A stretch of 40,119 bases of DNA, from NCBI GenBank assembly GCA_015501055.1, contig JADNYV010000311.1, forward strand, positions 1 through 40,119, in the 5' to 3' direction. This document shows positions 10,826 to 22,255 of the stretch, in pieces (position 1 is the first letter of the stretch; each line of letters opens with the position of its first letter). A program made the position numbers and the translations under genes. Below the pieces are notes generated by a model. That model saw nothing but the letters and a program-made list of their open reading frames with translations. It did not search any database and was not told the origin of the DNA. The stretch comes from Mucidula mucida (lineage: Eukaryota; Basidiomycota; Agaricomycetes; Agaricales; Physalacriaceae).

Positions 10826-12230
10826 GGGGCGAAATCTCCAGTCGGCCGATACTCACCGTCCCGATTCAGGTGCAAGGTCAGCGGAGCTGAGTATATTTAC
10901 AAGACACACTGAGGAGAGAGTGCCTAGTAATATTTGAGGTGTACCACAGATTTATGTTCAGGTCATACGGCATCAATCACGATTGGTGCATCGAGTCGGA
11001 GGAAACAGCGCACAACACGATCTTGACTGAACGCGTCCGATAGGCGTGCCGCGTGACGATCCACTTTTGACGAGGCAGCAGAACCAATGCAGATCGATGT
11101 TTGGGACTGTTCGCCTTTGGAGGAATATTGAATGTTGACATACAGTGAGTGGCACAGTATAAGAAATTGCGCCACAAAATTTCAACGGCAGATAGAGGCG
11201 TAGATAACAGAAAATGAGGAAGTATAACTCTACTAACATAAGTAAGAATCACATTAATGGAAGGAACTGAAGGAAATGAATATTCAAAGGGGTTCCATAT
11301 GCGTGAACAAGTCAACAGAAAGTGAACAAAACCTGGGAGCATTGGTATCTCGTGGGCTGCAAGGTGATGAGGTCATGGAATAACAAGTGGCGGTGGCGAC
11401 TTACGAATACGACAGCATACATACGTGAGGATTACGCCCGTGGGTGGCTCACACTGGATTTCCCCGCCTCAAATTTGTCGTACAAGATTGAAAAGGTAGC
11501 CCATCGAGAGTGGCACGATCGCCTCGGTGTGTCGTCTGCCATCCAAGGTAAACGACAGGAAACGGTAGAATAGTCTCATATGAATGACCGAAGCAGATGA
11601 ACGCGTATGGAGGGACCGCGTATATTATGAGAGGCTGTTCTGTCGCTATATTGTTCAGCCGCGAGGCGCACCAGGCCGAAGTTACCCTTTATGAAGGGCT
11701 CCTCGCAGTACACAACGAGCATCACCAAGCGTAGATGAGACAGCGACATACCGCGTCCCCATGATGGCGTAGCGCCTACACAGCCAGGCTAAGGACATCG
11801 ACAAAAGAAACGTTCCGACGCTCTCTAGCACGCCGACCAGAACATGCGCGCGTCGTGTATCGATTATCCTGCAGGGCGCGACATGACGGTAGGTCGCCAG
11901 CAGGAGAAGTGTGCGTTTGTTTGGCAGGCGCTTTGATTTGCCCTAAACTGCCAATCAAACGCCGCCATCCCGTTACACCGGACGAATGAACTCCGAGTCT
12001 TTGGGCGCCTCGTAGACTTGACTGGGGTAAATGTAGCATGAATCATCTGTCCTCCATCAGCAGATGATCACTCACTCCCACAGTGGTGTCTTCTCCATCT
12101 TCCATGGATCTTTGACATACGAACATACGGCTTCAAAGACTCCGTTATCATCGTACCATCCCGCGCTCCTCATATATTGCGTATCACTCTCACCCTCGTG
12201 GCTTCGCTCTTCTTCGGTCTTTGGCGGACT
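10826..12230. other. Intergenic, no gene recognised
   Basis: After the copy B stop a few bases still resemble the 3' ends of the other copies. Open frames at 10977-11342 (minus), 11322-11573 (plus) and 11776-12039 (minus) carry no motif I recognise, and their overlap on both strands argues against coding. I see nothing else here. Confidence 0.4.
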
Positions 12231-12236
12231 TATAAA
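12231..12236 (+). promoter_or_regulatory. TATA box of the single-pass membrane protein gene
   Basis: TATAAA lies 53 bases before the ATG at 12289, the right place for a core promoter with a short 5' leader. Confidence 0.5.
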
Positions 12237-12288
12237 GCACGCACTTAATTATACGATGCTGTGATTGATCTCTTCCCCGAGTACCACC

Positions 12289-13540
12289 ATGACTGCTCTC
12301 CTGGTCCTCGCTAGTCTCGGTCTGGGTGTCCTCGGGCAACAACACGCCGTGTGCTCGGACCCGGAGTTCTCGTGGGTGCGACTTATCTCCGTCTGGACGA
12401 CAGGAAATGGATACTAATTCACGAACTTGTGCTGCTGTAGTCTTTCAACTCCCTTAAGCAGAGTCCGTGTCAAATAGGCGAAGCTCTCGGGAATAATTGT
12501 ACCAGCAGTGGAAGTACGTGGCTCTTTGTTTACCTAAAATTCAGACCTAAGCAATCCGACAATTCCAGAATTCTTTATCCCACCCATACCTGAGGGATTT
12601 CACTACGCTGGCATCGCGGATACGGCGGCTACAAACTGTGTCTGCAACCACGTTTATTGGTCACTACTCAGCGTCTGTGCTGCATGTCAAGGAGCTGGTA
12701 TATCCGCGTGCGTGCCGTGTCCTGGTGATCAATGTATACATATCAATTCCATCTCAACTTCAGATTCCCAAGCTGGAGCAAAAATTGTACTAGCCAATTC
12801 GACAGCTATCCTAACACGATACCCGACGGCACCGCCGTACCGCACTACGCCTTCCTCCCCCTCTTCAGCAATGGCACATTCGATTTTAACGCGGCATTTG
12901 CAGATCACGGTATGCGCGATCTCCATATAGAATTTCAACGTACACATTCTGACCATGCATCATTCAGGCGCCGAAGCGACTTCGGGAACAACAGCCTCTT
13001 CCACTTCACAGACATCCTCGGCTACATCTTCGGGTTCTCAATCGACAGCGACAGCGACATCCTCCGCATCATCGTCAGGTGGTGGCTCCTCCAATGCAGG
13101 ACCCATAGCGGGCGGTGTTGTAGGCGGTGTCGTCGGCCTCGCACTCGTCGCCACAGGGATATTCTTCTTTCTTATGCGCAGAAAACGAAACTCTGCTCCT
13201 GAGCCGGTAAAGGACGTGGTAGACGACCATCCGGAGGGCGCGGTGCATCCGTTCAGCTACCAGCAGCCCATGATGACCGGTTCTCAGTCTATGCTGACGC
13301 AAAGGGTGTATGTACGTGTTTCTTTGCACTCCCAATACAAGCCGGTGGTTGATCTTGCGACGATTCTAGGATCCAAATGACCCTTCGACGTTCCCTCCTT
13401 CCACGTCGCCTTTTCAAAGTTCCACTGGTCGACACACACCTCCGCCTTACGCGAGTCTCCAGGGGACGACTCATGCTCATACGCCAAGCGTTAGTGGCAT
13501 GTCAGCCGCCACGACTTATCGCGGGGCCCCCGAGATATGA
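12289..13540 (+). CDS. Secreted-type single-pass membrane protein with Cys-rich ectodomain and Ser/Thr stalk
   Basis: Six exons (12289-12375, 12441-12513, 12569-12707, 12764-12909, 12968-13311, 13370-13540) join in frame to 319 residues. Residues 1-16 form a signal peptide (LLVLASLGLGVLG). The ectodomain (about 17-148) has the cysteine pattern NSLKQSPC, NCVCNHVYWSLLSVCAACQ and SWSKNC, which I recognise from a widespread Agaricomycete family of unknown function. A Ser/Thr/Gly-rich stalk follows (about 150-190), then one membrane helix (about 193-216; GGVVGGVVGLALVATGIFFF) with a basic stop-transfer MRRKR. The cytoplasmic tail contains YDPNDPSTFP, also typical of that family, and the stretch HTPPPYASLQ. 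The layout suggests a cell-wall or surface sensor; the ligand is unknown. The YDPNDPSTFP junction fixes the donor at 13312. Confidence 0.8.
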
Positions 13541-14290
13541 AAGCTAGTTCGACTCGGAGTACAGTGCGACAAAGAACCATATCGTTTATGTTGACGTTCC
13601 ATGCTCCATGTGCTTCTCGTAACAGTTTACTTTCATCTAATCGACATTTAACGGCACTCGTCACGACCATAAACGCTATGACTCCCTGATATGTACCATT
13701 GTAGCAACAACATCTAATCAACTGGTGCAAACAAACTTTCTCCTTGTCCTTACTCCTGTATCGGCGCGACATTGTTTCGCATTTTCAGCTCGTGTATGAC
13801 CTTGGAGAAGCGGATTGTCGGAAGCCTCCCTTAGTATAAATCGATGTTGCTCGACTAACATGCGCGTTGGGAGCAGGACACGTCGAACAAAAATGCACAT
13901 CACCGTCGAAGAATCCGTAATTCCCATTGGCAGCACCGACTATATAGTAACCGCGTACGCACACCACGCACACATGTCCGCCAAGATATATGTTGACAGA
14001 AATGGTCACCTGTACACAACCGGAAAAGAAAACAGCGAGCGCTTGGCCTGACGAAGTCCACGCCATTCCGAGTCATAAGGCTAGAGAAATGAAGTGACAA
14101 TATCAGATCGCTCCGGGGAAGTTTTTTGCGATGACAAAAGGAGTAAGCGTTCTTTCTTACTTTTATCTCGAAGCATTGACTCCCTTCAGAACACATCAAC
14201 AGCGTTCCACATAGATGAATAGTTCTAGGGGATGACGCGAAACAACGTCTCACCCAGATGGTTATGGGTCCGAGCTTATGCGCAGCTGTA
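13541..14290. other. Intergenic, no gene recognised
   Basis: Open frames on both strands overlap heavily (13900-14331 minus, 13815-14051 plus) and have no recognisable motif. Nothing else stands out until the tandem repeat that follows. Confidence 0.4.
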
Positions 14291-14406
14291 TCCAAATATC
14301 GCTCCTCTAAGCCGCCTGTCAACTGCTCCAATGTTCATCCTGCTCGCATCCAAGTATCCCTTGTCCAAGCCGCCTGTCGACTGATCCAATCTCCATCCTG
14401 CGCGTG
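14291..14406. repeat. Two imperfect 58-bp tandem units upstream of the secreted protein gene
   Basis: Units 14291-14348 and 14349-14406 are the same length, agree at roughly four of five positions, and share the exact core AAGCCGCCTGTC. They end 132 bases before the ATG at 14539, so they lie in the likely promoter and could double a transcription-factor site. Confidence 0.65.
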
Positions 14407-14538
14407 TCGTATACTGCATAAAGGCCAGCAGGGTGTGATTGAGTAAGTCACATCGCTACCCAGCTTTGAATTATCGAACTCAGAAAGCAAAGTGAGAGGG
14501 CAATCTTGTGCATCCGCCTACTACTGATCCTTCGCAGG

Positions 14539-15418
14539 ATGAAGCTCTTCACCCCTTTCACGATCCTCGCGTCGTTCATCCCGCTCCTTCCAATGGCGCA
14601 TGCCTTAGTTGGCTCGAGTTGGTCTGTGACGAATGTGCCCTCCACCGGGCTCACCGATATCACTTTCCCTCTCACCATTGTCGAGGCTGACCACATATCC
14701 GGCTATTACTTTGCCCAACAATTCAACTTTGTGGGCCTCGCAGACGTCGGCTACACAGGGATCCAGCCCCGCCCCGACAGCGGTGGCAACGCAGTCCTAC
14801 ATGGCGTCTTCTCGAGCTTTGTCGCGGGCACGACCACGAGCGACAACAACTGCCACCCCGGTGCAGACGGCGGCCCGGGCGTATCATGCTCCGTCGAGTG
14901 GACGGGCGTGTATGGCCGCACGTATGACTTCGAGGTCAAGACCACCGGTAACGGGTTGTGGGTTGGGACCGTGGTCGACACGGTCACCGGCGCGCGGATT
15001 CAAATTGGAAGCTATACCCTCCCGGCGGGGTCAGGCGGTATAAGGGATAACCAGTTGGGCTTCGTCGAATGGTACCCATGGAATGGTGGCGAGCCGCCGA
15101 ACCACTGCGCCCTCCTGCCGTACCAGAAGACTATCTTTGGGAATCCACGCACCACTCAAACGGGCGCTGTCGGGACGCAGAGCCTCTCCTACGAGTACGG
15201 CGACTGCATCGGAGAGGTCGCCTTCGAAACGGCACAGGTCGCAGGTGGTGTAGAGAATAACTGCGGGTTCAAGGGTATGTCGGGTATTCTGGCACAAAAT
15301 CATTGAACACGCCTTGTTTTTCTTGTTAGTATTTAATGATATCTTCCAACCGATGTTCTGGTGGTCATCTGTGACTTCCTGGACACTGGATAAGTATTCA
15401 CTAGTAGCCTCCTTTTGA
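14539..15418 (+). CDS. Secreted protein with DUF3472-like domain
   Basis: A signal peptide (MKLFTPFTILASFIPLLP, cleavage probably near HALVG) is followed by a domain running from about residue 50 to 165. It contains YYFAQQFNFVGLADVGYTG, DNNCHPGADGGPGVSCSVEW and FVEWYPWNGG, which resembles the fungal DUF3472 family. Its function is unknown. The protein is extracellular or wall-associated, with cysteines placed for disulfides. The unspliced frame stops at 15306 (about 255 residues). A good donor GTATGT (after AAGG near 15275) and an acceptor at 15328-15329 would replace the last residues by a 29-residue aromatic tail ending at 15418. I favour the spliced form because of the consensus donor, but the end is uncertain. 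The start follows a short leader and is the only ATG giving a signal peptide. Confidence 0.65.
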
Positions 15419-15519
15419 TAGAGCCATATGGCTGATAGTCACCGTACGAGATAGCGCACTCAGCGCTTTCATTCCCTAGGTCTTAGCCCTTGTGGAACGG
15501 ATCGTTTGAAGTCTCCTTG

Positions 15520-15866
15520 AATCCTATTACGACTTCGCAGGCCACAGCATATTGACTCAGTTGCGCATCAACGCGGACCCGTCAAGTGCAGTTACTGTTG
15601 TATTCACCGAGCGGACTTACTGAGAGAACGGGACAATGGATGCGCGAAGGGTATCGATCCGTTTCAGCAGAAGGGTGTAACCGCCGGGTTCACCCGGTCA
15701 GATTTTCATTGCTTTCTTTTCGACCCCCAACAGCCTGAAGATGTCTCGCAGTTGGGCGTGGATCTACCATGTACATCCACTACGCTGCTGAAAGTTTCAC
15801 AAAGAGGTTTGTGCTTCCTGTCCGATGAAGTTAAGGCTAATAAATCCGGTCTCTGTGTCATGTATT
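15520..15866 (+). other. Open frame without a start codon, cysteine-rich
   Basis: Between stop codons a plus-strand frame of about 115 codons reads KCSYCCIHRADLLRERDNGC, then GIDPFQQKGVTAGFTRSDF, FLFDPQQPEDVSQLGVDLPC, and ends LCVMY at a stop. It has no ATG near its 5' end, so if real it is an internal or terminal exon. The composition is protein-like, but I do not recognise the family. It lies between the secreted protein gene and the P450 gene. Confidence 0.3.
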
Positions 15867-15978
15867 AATAGTTGACATCACCGCACTTCTCGAATGCCAT
15901 GGACGACCGCATGATTAGAGAGTCTTACGCGAAGAGACTTAGGCTTCCCGCATAGTGCTCCTCGAGTCATACGTCGCC

Positions 15979-15985
15979 TTATAAG
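15979..15985 (+). promoter_or_regulatory. Possible TATA element of the P450 gene
   Basis: TTATAAG lies about 45 bases before the ATG at 16030, in the expected core-promoter position, although the match to TATAAA is imperfect. Confidence 0.3.
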
Positions 15986-16029
15986 CCCGACAGAAAGCGT
16001 CTGGTAAGATACTCACAAGTGACTACATC

Positions 16030-17689
16030 ATGTTTTTCGAATCCGTTTTAGCACTCTTCCTTTCTTTCCACATTGTCCCATACTTATTCGACCACTACTC
16101 CCTTCGGAGGTACCCAGGACCATTCCTCGCCAAGTTCTCGTACCTCTGGAAGTTGCGGACGTTCTGCAGTGGTCAATACTCCGAAATCATTGCAGAAACT
16201 CACCAGAAATATGGTCAGTCCGCACCGCATTTAGTGGAAACACCCACGGGTATACAGACACCCACCATCAGGTCCAATTGTGCGCATCTCTCCATGCGAG
16301 ATATCATTCTCCGCTCCAGGCGCCATGGCCGAGATTTATGGTCCCCGCACCAATGGCGTCTTTAAAGCGGAATTCTACGATGGCTTCGTGTCAAACGGAT
16401 CCCGCAGCATATTCTCAACAGTGGACCGCGCCCAGCACGCCTCCATCCGAAAGGATATGTCGCACATCTTCTCCGGGAAGGTCATTTCGGATTTCACACC
16501 GAGGATGAAGGAGTTCGTCAATGAAATGCTCGACAAGTGGGAGAACATGCCCAAGGAAGGCTTCGACTGTGTCCCGTGTGCGTCTGAGCATGGTCTTCTT
16601 TGAAAATGTCTGTCATCTGATGCGTTCATCTTACAGGGTGTGCATATCTTGCTATGGACTGGGTTACTGCGCTCCTTTTCGATAATCCCTGGGGACTGAT
16701 TAATGCAGGCGAAGATACGGTCGCGGTACCCAAAGATGCCGTTCATTTGGACGAGACCATTAACGTCCCAGCTATCTCCATCTTAGGCGAACGCTCGCAG
16801 ATCGCAGTTACTTTGGCCATGGTCCCATCCTGGTGGCGTCCGTTGGTAAAGCTCGCTTTGCGAAAACAGATGATATCTTCCCAACACGTCGTGAATCTGA
16901 CGATGAGGATGATACATTACTCTGGGCCGGACGCGCTGTTTGGAAGCTGAAGCAGGATCACATCCGTCCCGGGTCTGCTATGATGGGTCTCTTGGTTGCG
17001 GGCTCAGACACGATGAGCAGGTCAGACTCGTGTTCAAGTTTGTGCCAGGAATCTCATGCCCTCTTTATAGTTCTTTGGCGGCTGGGATGTTCTATCTTGC
17101 CTCGCATCCAAACGTCCAGCATAAGCTTCACGAGGAACTCACCACGGGCATCTCCAGGGATTATCTTTATGCCTGCGTTAATGAAATACTACGCATTCAA
17201 CCCTCCGTCGGACTCGGCCTCCCGCGCGTTGTTCCATCACAAGGTTTGACGGTCTGTGGACAGGTACTGACTCCTGGAACGACAATAGGTGCACCAATCT
17301 ATACCGCAAGCCGCGATTCGTCTGTTTGGGGAGAAGATGCAGAGGGCTTCCAACCTGAACGATGGCTAGAAAATGATGGGAATTTGCCAACGAAGAAGAG
17401 GGAGTTTCAGCCGTTTTCTGAAGGACCGATGTACGCTTCGAAGACGATTTTTCTGTGATATCTGACTAAGCTATTATGCAGGGCGTGCTTGGGGAAAGCT
17501 CTTGCGCTAGCGGAACTCAGAACTGCGTTCGAAATGATTGTGGTGAGATACCAGCTCAAGCCCCGTGAGACTGGTCCAGTAAGTGGCCCACGACCTCACC
17601 GCTTCTGCTGTCATTTCATGATTCCTTATTAGGCCAAGCTAGAGGAGCAGTTCAATCGGAGCTTAAGAAGTGTAACATATCCTTGGTAG
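16030..17689 (+). CDS. Cytochrome P450, benzoate 4-monooxygenase-like, probably damaged
   Basis: Exons read as 16030-16213, 16272-16577, 16637-17020, 17071-17430, 17482-17578 and 17633-17689. Known P450 landmarks appear in order: an N-terminal membrane anchor, the proline hinge YPGPFLAKFS, GPIVRISP, DRAQHASIRKDMSHIFS, WWRPLVK, the I-helix GLLVAGSDT, NEILR (ExxR), PERW, and the heme loop FSEGPMACLG with its cysteine. The opening and the DRAxH segment recall basidiomycete benzoate 4-monooxygenase-type P450s, ER-bound oxygenases of aromatic or related compounds. Oddities: exon 3 needs one extra base near the AAAA at 16862; the stretch before the I-helix and the one before ExxR (EELTTGISRDYLYACVNE) are shorter than usual by roughly 15-30 residues; and the conserved arginine of FxxGxRxCxG is methionine. 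It may be non-functional. Confidence 0.75.
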
Positions 17690-18079
17690 CGCGTAATTGA
17701 CGTTGGACGACTTTGCTTTCTGTACTACATATGTATGCGAATGAAGTCATTTTCCTGAGAGTCCGATTAATTGTCGTCTCTGGCGCGGAAAGAGATCTTC
17801 CTGCTTTTGTTCTATATCAGGATCCAGGGTACGATCTTCATAATGTTGTATACGTGTAAATCCGATCTTGTAGGTCCAGGTGGTATTGTTCTCGATTCGG
17901 CAGCTTTTTGTTCTTGTATTGTTTCCATTCGACCCTTGTCCTGATTTAGCTGTCCGGTACCGACAACAAGAAGACACAACAATACAAGAACCAACGAATT
18001 GCGGCGGGCTTTCTACTACACGACAAACTATCTGCCACATTCACGATACCCATCCGACTTACTCTTTACGACCTTACGA

Positions 18080-19751
18080 ATGAACGACATCGACATGCTA
18101 TACGAACGATCCACACCCCTTTCCGAGGAACGGCGAGTGCCAGAGGACCGACCTCACTCTGCTTCTGCTTCTCTCCATTTACCCCCCACCTCGACGACAT
18201 CGACCACGACGAGTGTGCCTGCTAATCAGTACCAGGACTTGCCACTACTGCTGGAGCACGCGCAATGGGCCGTTGCGTCGTCAACTACGTTTACCATTAT
18301 CCTAGCTTTCATCTTGCAACTCGTGGCGCTCTGGATCCGTTCACAATTCACTGGAACAGGAACAAGATTACTAGTAGCCTATTTGGACAGTGCACGATCT
18401 GCTTCATCGGAGTCGCCCGTACTTCCTCGTCCTCCATATCGCTATGTGTTTTGAACCCTCCGCACAAGATTGGGACGATTTACTTTCCAGTCGTCGATCT
18501 GGAACCTTACCCGTCTTGCAAGGTGAATCTCGTTATCGTGGCGCCGAATATTTATCTAAGTCCCCGAAGCTCAGATGGGAAATCCTTTTCCGAGGAGAGA
18601 GTCTACATCCCACATACCATTAGTCCAGCCACAGTCAATCCTGTCCACTGCACCTTCAGACCTGTCCACGGGATGCGTGATGTCTGCCGAAAGGATTCGC
18701 CTAGAGCGTACGTTGTACATCATTCCATACATCCACAGTGTTTTGATGTTAGTGAAGATGCTGCCCCGAGACTGGTAGCGGACCACGCGATTCCAGATTC
18801 CGCTGGCAGAGAAGATATCAGCGACGATGATACACATAGCGCAGAGGAAACGAGCGACCGTACGGCAGCGAGATACCAATACCAGGACGTTGTATCCATT
18901 CCCATACCGTCACCGGTAGTCGTTAACGCTGCCAACGCCGCACTAGCGAGGAGAAAGCCGACGCAGGGTAAGTCATCAAATAAATCTTCAGAGACAGCGA
19001 CTGATCAGGCGCGTCAGAACCTGCTCCTTATAACCCAGCGCTTAACGCTCAACTGGCCGAGGAGGTGTCACAGCAGGAGAACGCACCACGAAGTGGCACT
19101 TCTAGTCCAATTTCTAATCTTGGCATCCTACACGACGATGAAGAGCGCGGGGAAGAGCCTCCAATCGCCATGCCAATCGCCATGCCACGACCGAGGCATA
19201 TATGGTCCATTCAAGCTCTTGAAGGGTTACTACCTTGTCTGAGGGCCTTCTACCCAACACCGACTCCGAGCAGCTCACGAGGCGATACCTTCGCTCGCAC
19301 CGTTCCAATCGAGACGCCTTCTGGATATTCTGAGAGAACAGTCGGAATCAGACCGCGGCGTGGGCTAAGGCATAGTCTGCGTTCGGAATCACTTCGATAT
19401 GCGTATCGGCAGACCGACACGGAGCACAGTCTCGGCCGACGAGGAGACGGTGGTGATGGTGACGATGATTGGCCATGGTATCCTACGGGAGGTGCGCAGT
19501 CGCGTCCGTCAGGTTGGAATACCACGTTCGCGTTTCCAAGACCAGAAACATATCCTGTCATACAGAAAGTCAGGTTCTCGCGTGGACATGGGTTGATAAA
19601 CGTCACCGCTATCAGGCAGGAGAAGAAGAAGGCGCGACGCGCTGCGTTGCGCCGGAGGATCAATGCAAGTACGTTTGTCTTGAGCTTTCAGAAATGATTC
19701 CATGGTCTGACGACTAGAGTAGTGTTCAGCTTGACGATAGAATGGGATTGA
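18080..19751 (+). CDS. WPWYPT family member 1 (tandem paralog), 5' exons unresolved
   Basis: The C-terminal part is clear. An exon ending at 18967 (ARRKPTQ) joins through a 41-nt intron to an exon starting at 19009 (ASEPAPYNPALNAQLAEE). That exon runs to the conserved block DDDWPWYPT, FAFPRPETYPVIQKVRFS, HGLINVTAI, KKKARR (about 19461-19630). It either stops at 19697 or splices at 19669 to a short tail ending at 19751. The likely start is the ATG at 18080 (MNDIDMLYER), with a hydrophobic segment TFTIILAFILQLVALWI around residues 78-94. The frame then changes between about 18400 and 18560 through introns or a base error that I could not place. The protein is otherwise low-complexity, Ser/Thr/Pro- and acid-rich. 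Function is unknown. The shared block with 20372-22255 shows both are real genes. Confidence 0.55.
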
Positions 19752-20280
19752 GGGTTTCAGCAACAGCGCGTTTGAGTAGAGCCAGAAGCTATAGACCTAG
19801 CAATCATGTACATAATTCCGAGCTGTTAAAGCGAATGATACCCCATCGGAGGATTTAGTTTGCAGAGAAAAGTTCGGCCGTCGGACCGACATGCCGGAAG
19901 TCAACCATGTCCCAGTTTATGGTTCTTACTGCAGCGGTATCTGTACGTCTATGCCTCTACTTAGTCGCATATCTACGTACGTAATCTACCCTTTCACCAC
20001 GGTTATATATTACTTGTTGTTCGAAGGATGCCAACTTGCCCGCGTGAGGGCTGAACGAAGAACGACGATGCGCCGATTGTCAGGATCAAGTAGATCACAT
20101 TGAGCGCATGCAGGGTCTTCTGTTCGCAGATCCGGCGTGTCACATCGTGAGTTCCTGTCGATCTTGCTGTTGTTCTCAAAACGAGTGTTATTGTTCCGTT
20201 CCCTTGTTCTTTTTGGCTTGTTTTATGAAGCGCTTATTGTTCTCTTAAAGACCACAAGTGATGGTCTGTATCTCCTTCCG

Positions 20281-20288
20281 TATAAATA
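20281..20288 (+). promoter_or_regulatory. TATA box of WPWYPT family member 2
   Basis: TATAAATA lies 84 bases before the ATG at 20372, consistent with a core promoter. The stretch 19752-20280 upstream shows no gene. Confidence 0.5.
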
Positions 20289-20371
20289 ACACCAGATATG
20301 TTTCAAGTCAGCACGAACCTTTACGTCCCCCACGATCCACACGCACTCACGACCAATATTCCTTACGAACA

Positions 20372-22255
20372 ATGTCTGATGTCAATACGACCAATCCCAC
20401 TTCGACTACCTCTTCGGACCCGTCCCAGTCTCGCAACACACCCGACGCATCTAATATGAATGCTCCTGCCCCGGACGTCCCGCCCCTTGTAGAAGGTCCC
20501 TCTCGACGTTTCTACAATATCGTCGTAGCGTACTTGATGGACACCATTTCCAACGTCATCGTGACTGTAGCCCGAATCTTTGCATCAGACGATACCCTCA
20601 GGGCCTCATTTCTTAATATCCGTCTACCGCCACAGACCATCACAGTGAACGCATCTGCAGCGGCTAACGACAATAATCAGAATGCTCCAGCCGGAGAACA
20701 TACCGTTGATGATATTTCTCTTGACGCAGACGTGAACGAGGGAGAACGCGCAGGTGAGCATGACGCGTTCCATTCTGAAATTGCCACTCATCTGTTTGTG
20801 GAAACAGTCGATTCCTACATACCCGTTTCCGCGCCGGAAGACGCCACTGCCTCGGGCTCTTCAGATGCAGATGCACCTCCTACCGCCGACGTACAAGCGA
20901 CGTCCACCATGTCCACCTCCATTTCCTCGGTGTCTTCACTCACCATGGCCAATACAAGTTCTTCTAGTTCTGGTAGCTCTCGTAGATCTGCTCTCAGAGG
21001 GAGTAGACCTTCTGGTATGCGTCGTGGCAGTATGGCAACATTCAACGGTGCGAAAACATGTATAAACATACTCTTCTACGCGCTGACGAGTATCCTGTTT
21101 AGAAATGACGTCCGGAATGTTGATCACCCCCCGAATTGATACACATGAGTTACCTGATGCGGACGCCTCCTTTCGTTCGCAGCGGGAGTTCCAGCAACCG
21201 CTTGCGCCTGTCAGCGTTTCACCAACGAATCGAACTGGTGCCGACCGGACACCAACAACTCGGGATGAGGAAATGCCATCGCATCCTACCAGTACGTTTA
21301 CACGCCCCTTGTCCCACAATAATTCACAAATCTGAATTTCCATACAGTTTATATCGAAATCCCCGAGGCTGAACGACCCGAAGCCTTGACGCTTCCCGCC
21401 ATGACTATGGTCCCTCTGCACGGACCTCATGATGGCTGGTATAGACAACTAGAGAGCGATCTTTACATCCACGAAAACTCCTTCACGTCTGTCTCGCCTT
21501 TGACCCCAGCAACCTCAGCCCGTCCAGTGCGATCTGATATTCTGGACTGTCTTCGGGCACTTAACCGCAGGGCAGTGATGTTGGCAGCAATGAGGGATGC
21601 CGATGGATGGTTTAAGGATGGCGTAAGTGGGCTCTATATCAATCGGACATCATTTCGAGATGTCCTACCGCCTCTACCGGCGGTTGATACCCCAGTACCA
21701 CCGGCTCCGTACGCAGCGCCACAGAGTCTTCCCACTGTGAGTACAGGCCGGTCGACAAATGCTGGCCTCTTCGCGACAAGTAGAAATCGCACCCCGAGCG
21801 CACTTGATAGTTCGGAGTTTCCTGTCGACGCTCATGCCTTGTCTGCATCCCCGCTTAACCATTCAGATACTGCACGCCCTCGTCCTGGCGCAGGTCAACC
21901 TAGCGTCTATCCTATGCCTCCCATTAGATCTATCACGACCGCTGCTGCGCCGTCGTCTGATTCGGATGAAGCTTCGAGCGACGGTGACGATGATCGTTGG
22001 CCGTGGTATCCCACTCAATCCGCGACGAATCATCTCATGTCATTTGCTCGACCTAAAGAGTGGACGTATCCTATCAACCAGGATGTGCTCTTCTCTCACA
22101 CACATGGCATGATCAACTTGTCGGCAATGAAGGAAGAGTCCAGGATTGCTAGGAGGAAACAGCTCAAGGGAAGCTTGAAGACGGGTACGTATTGACGCGA
22201 TTTTTCTCGTCATGCTCTAACCTCTTTGGCAGTTCTCACCTTGGGATTGTATTAA
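20372..22255 (+). CDS. WPWYPT family member 2 (tandem paralog), intact
   Basis: Four exons (20372-21047, 21103-21291, 21348-22184, 22233-22255) join in frame to 574 residues; without the last splice the frame stops at 22195. The protein is mostly low complexity. It has a Ser/Thr/Pro-rich N-terminus, one modest hydrophobic stretch (YNIVVAYLMDTISNVIVTVA, about residues 50-69), an acidic region, and a Ser-rich region ending in basic SSRRSALRGSRPSGMRRGS. Then come two related aromatic repeats (DGWYRQLESDLYIHENSF and DGWFKDGVSGLYINRTSF) and the C-terminal block DDDRWPWYPT, FARPKEWTYPINQDVLFS, HTHGMINLSAM, RIARR. The C-terminal block matches the neighbour at 18080-19751. I recognise no known domain. 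It may be membrane-associated or nuclear; no function is offered. The donor GTGCGA at 21048 is needed because the later GTATAA donor would create a stop. Confidence 0.65.
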
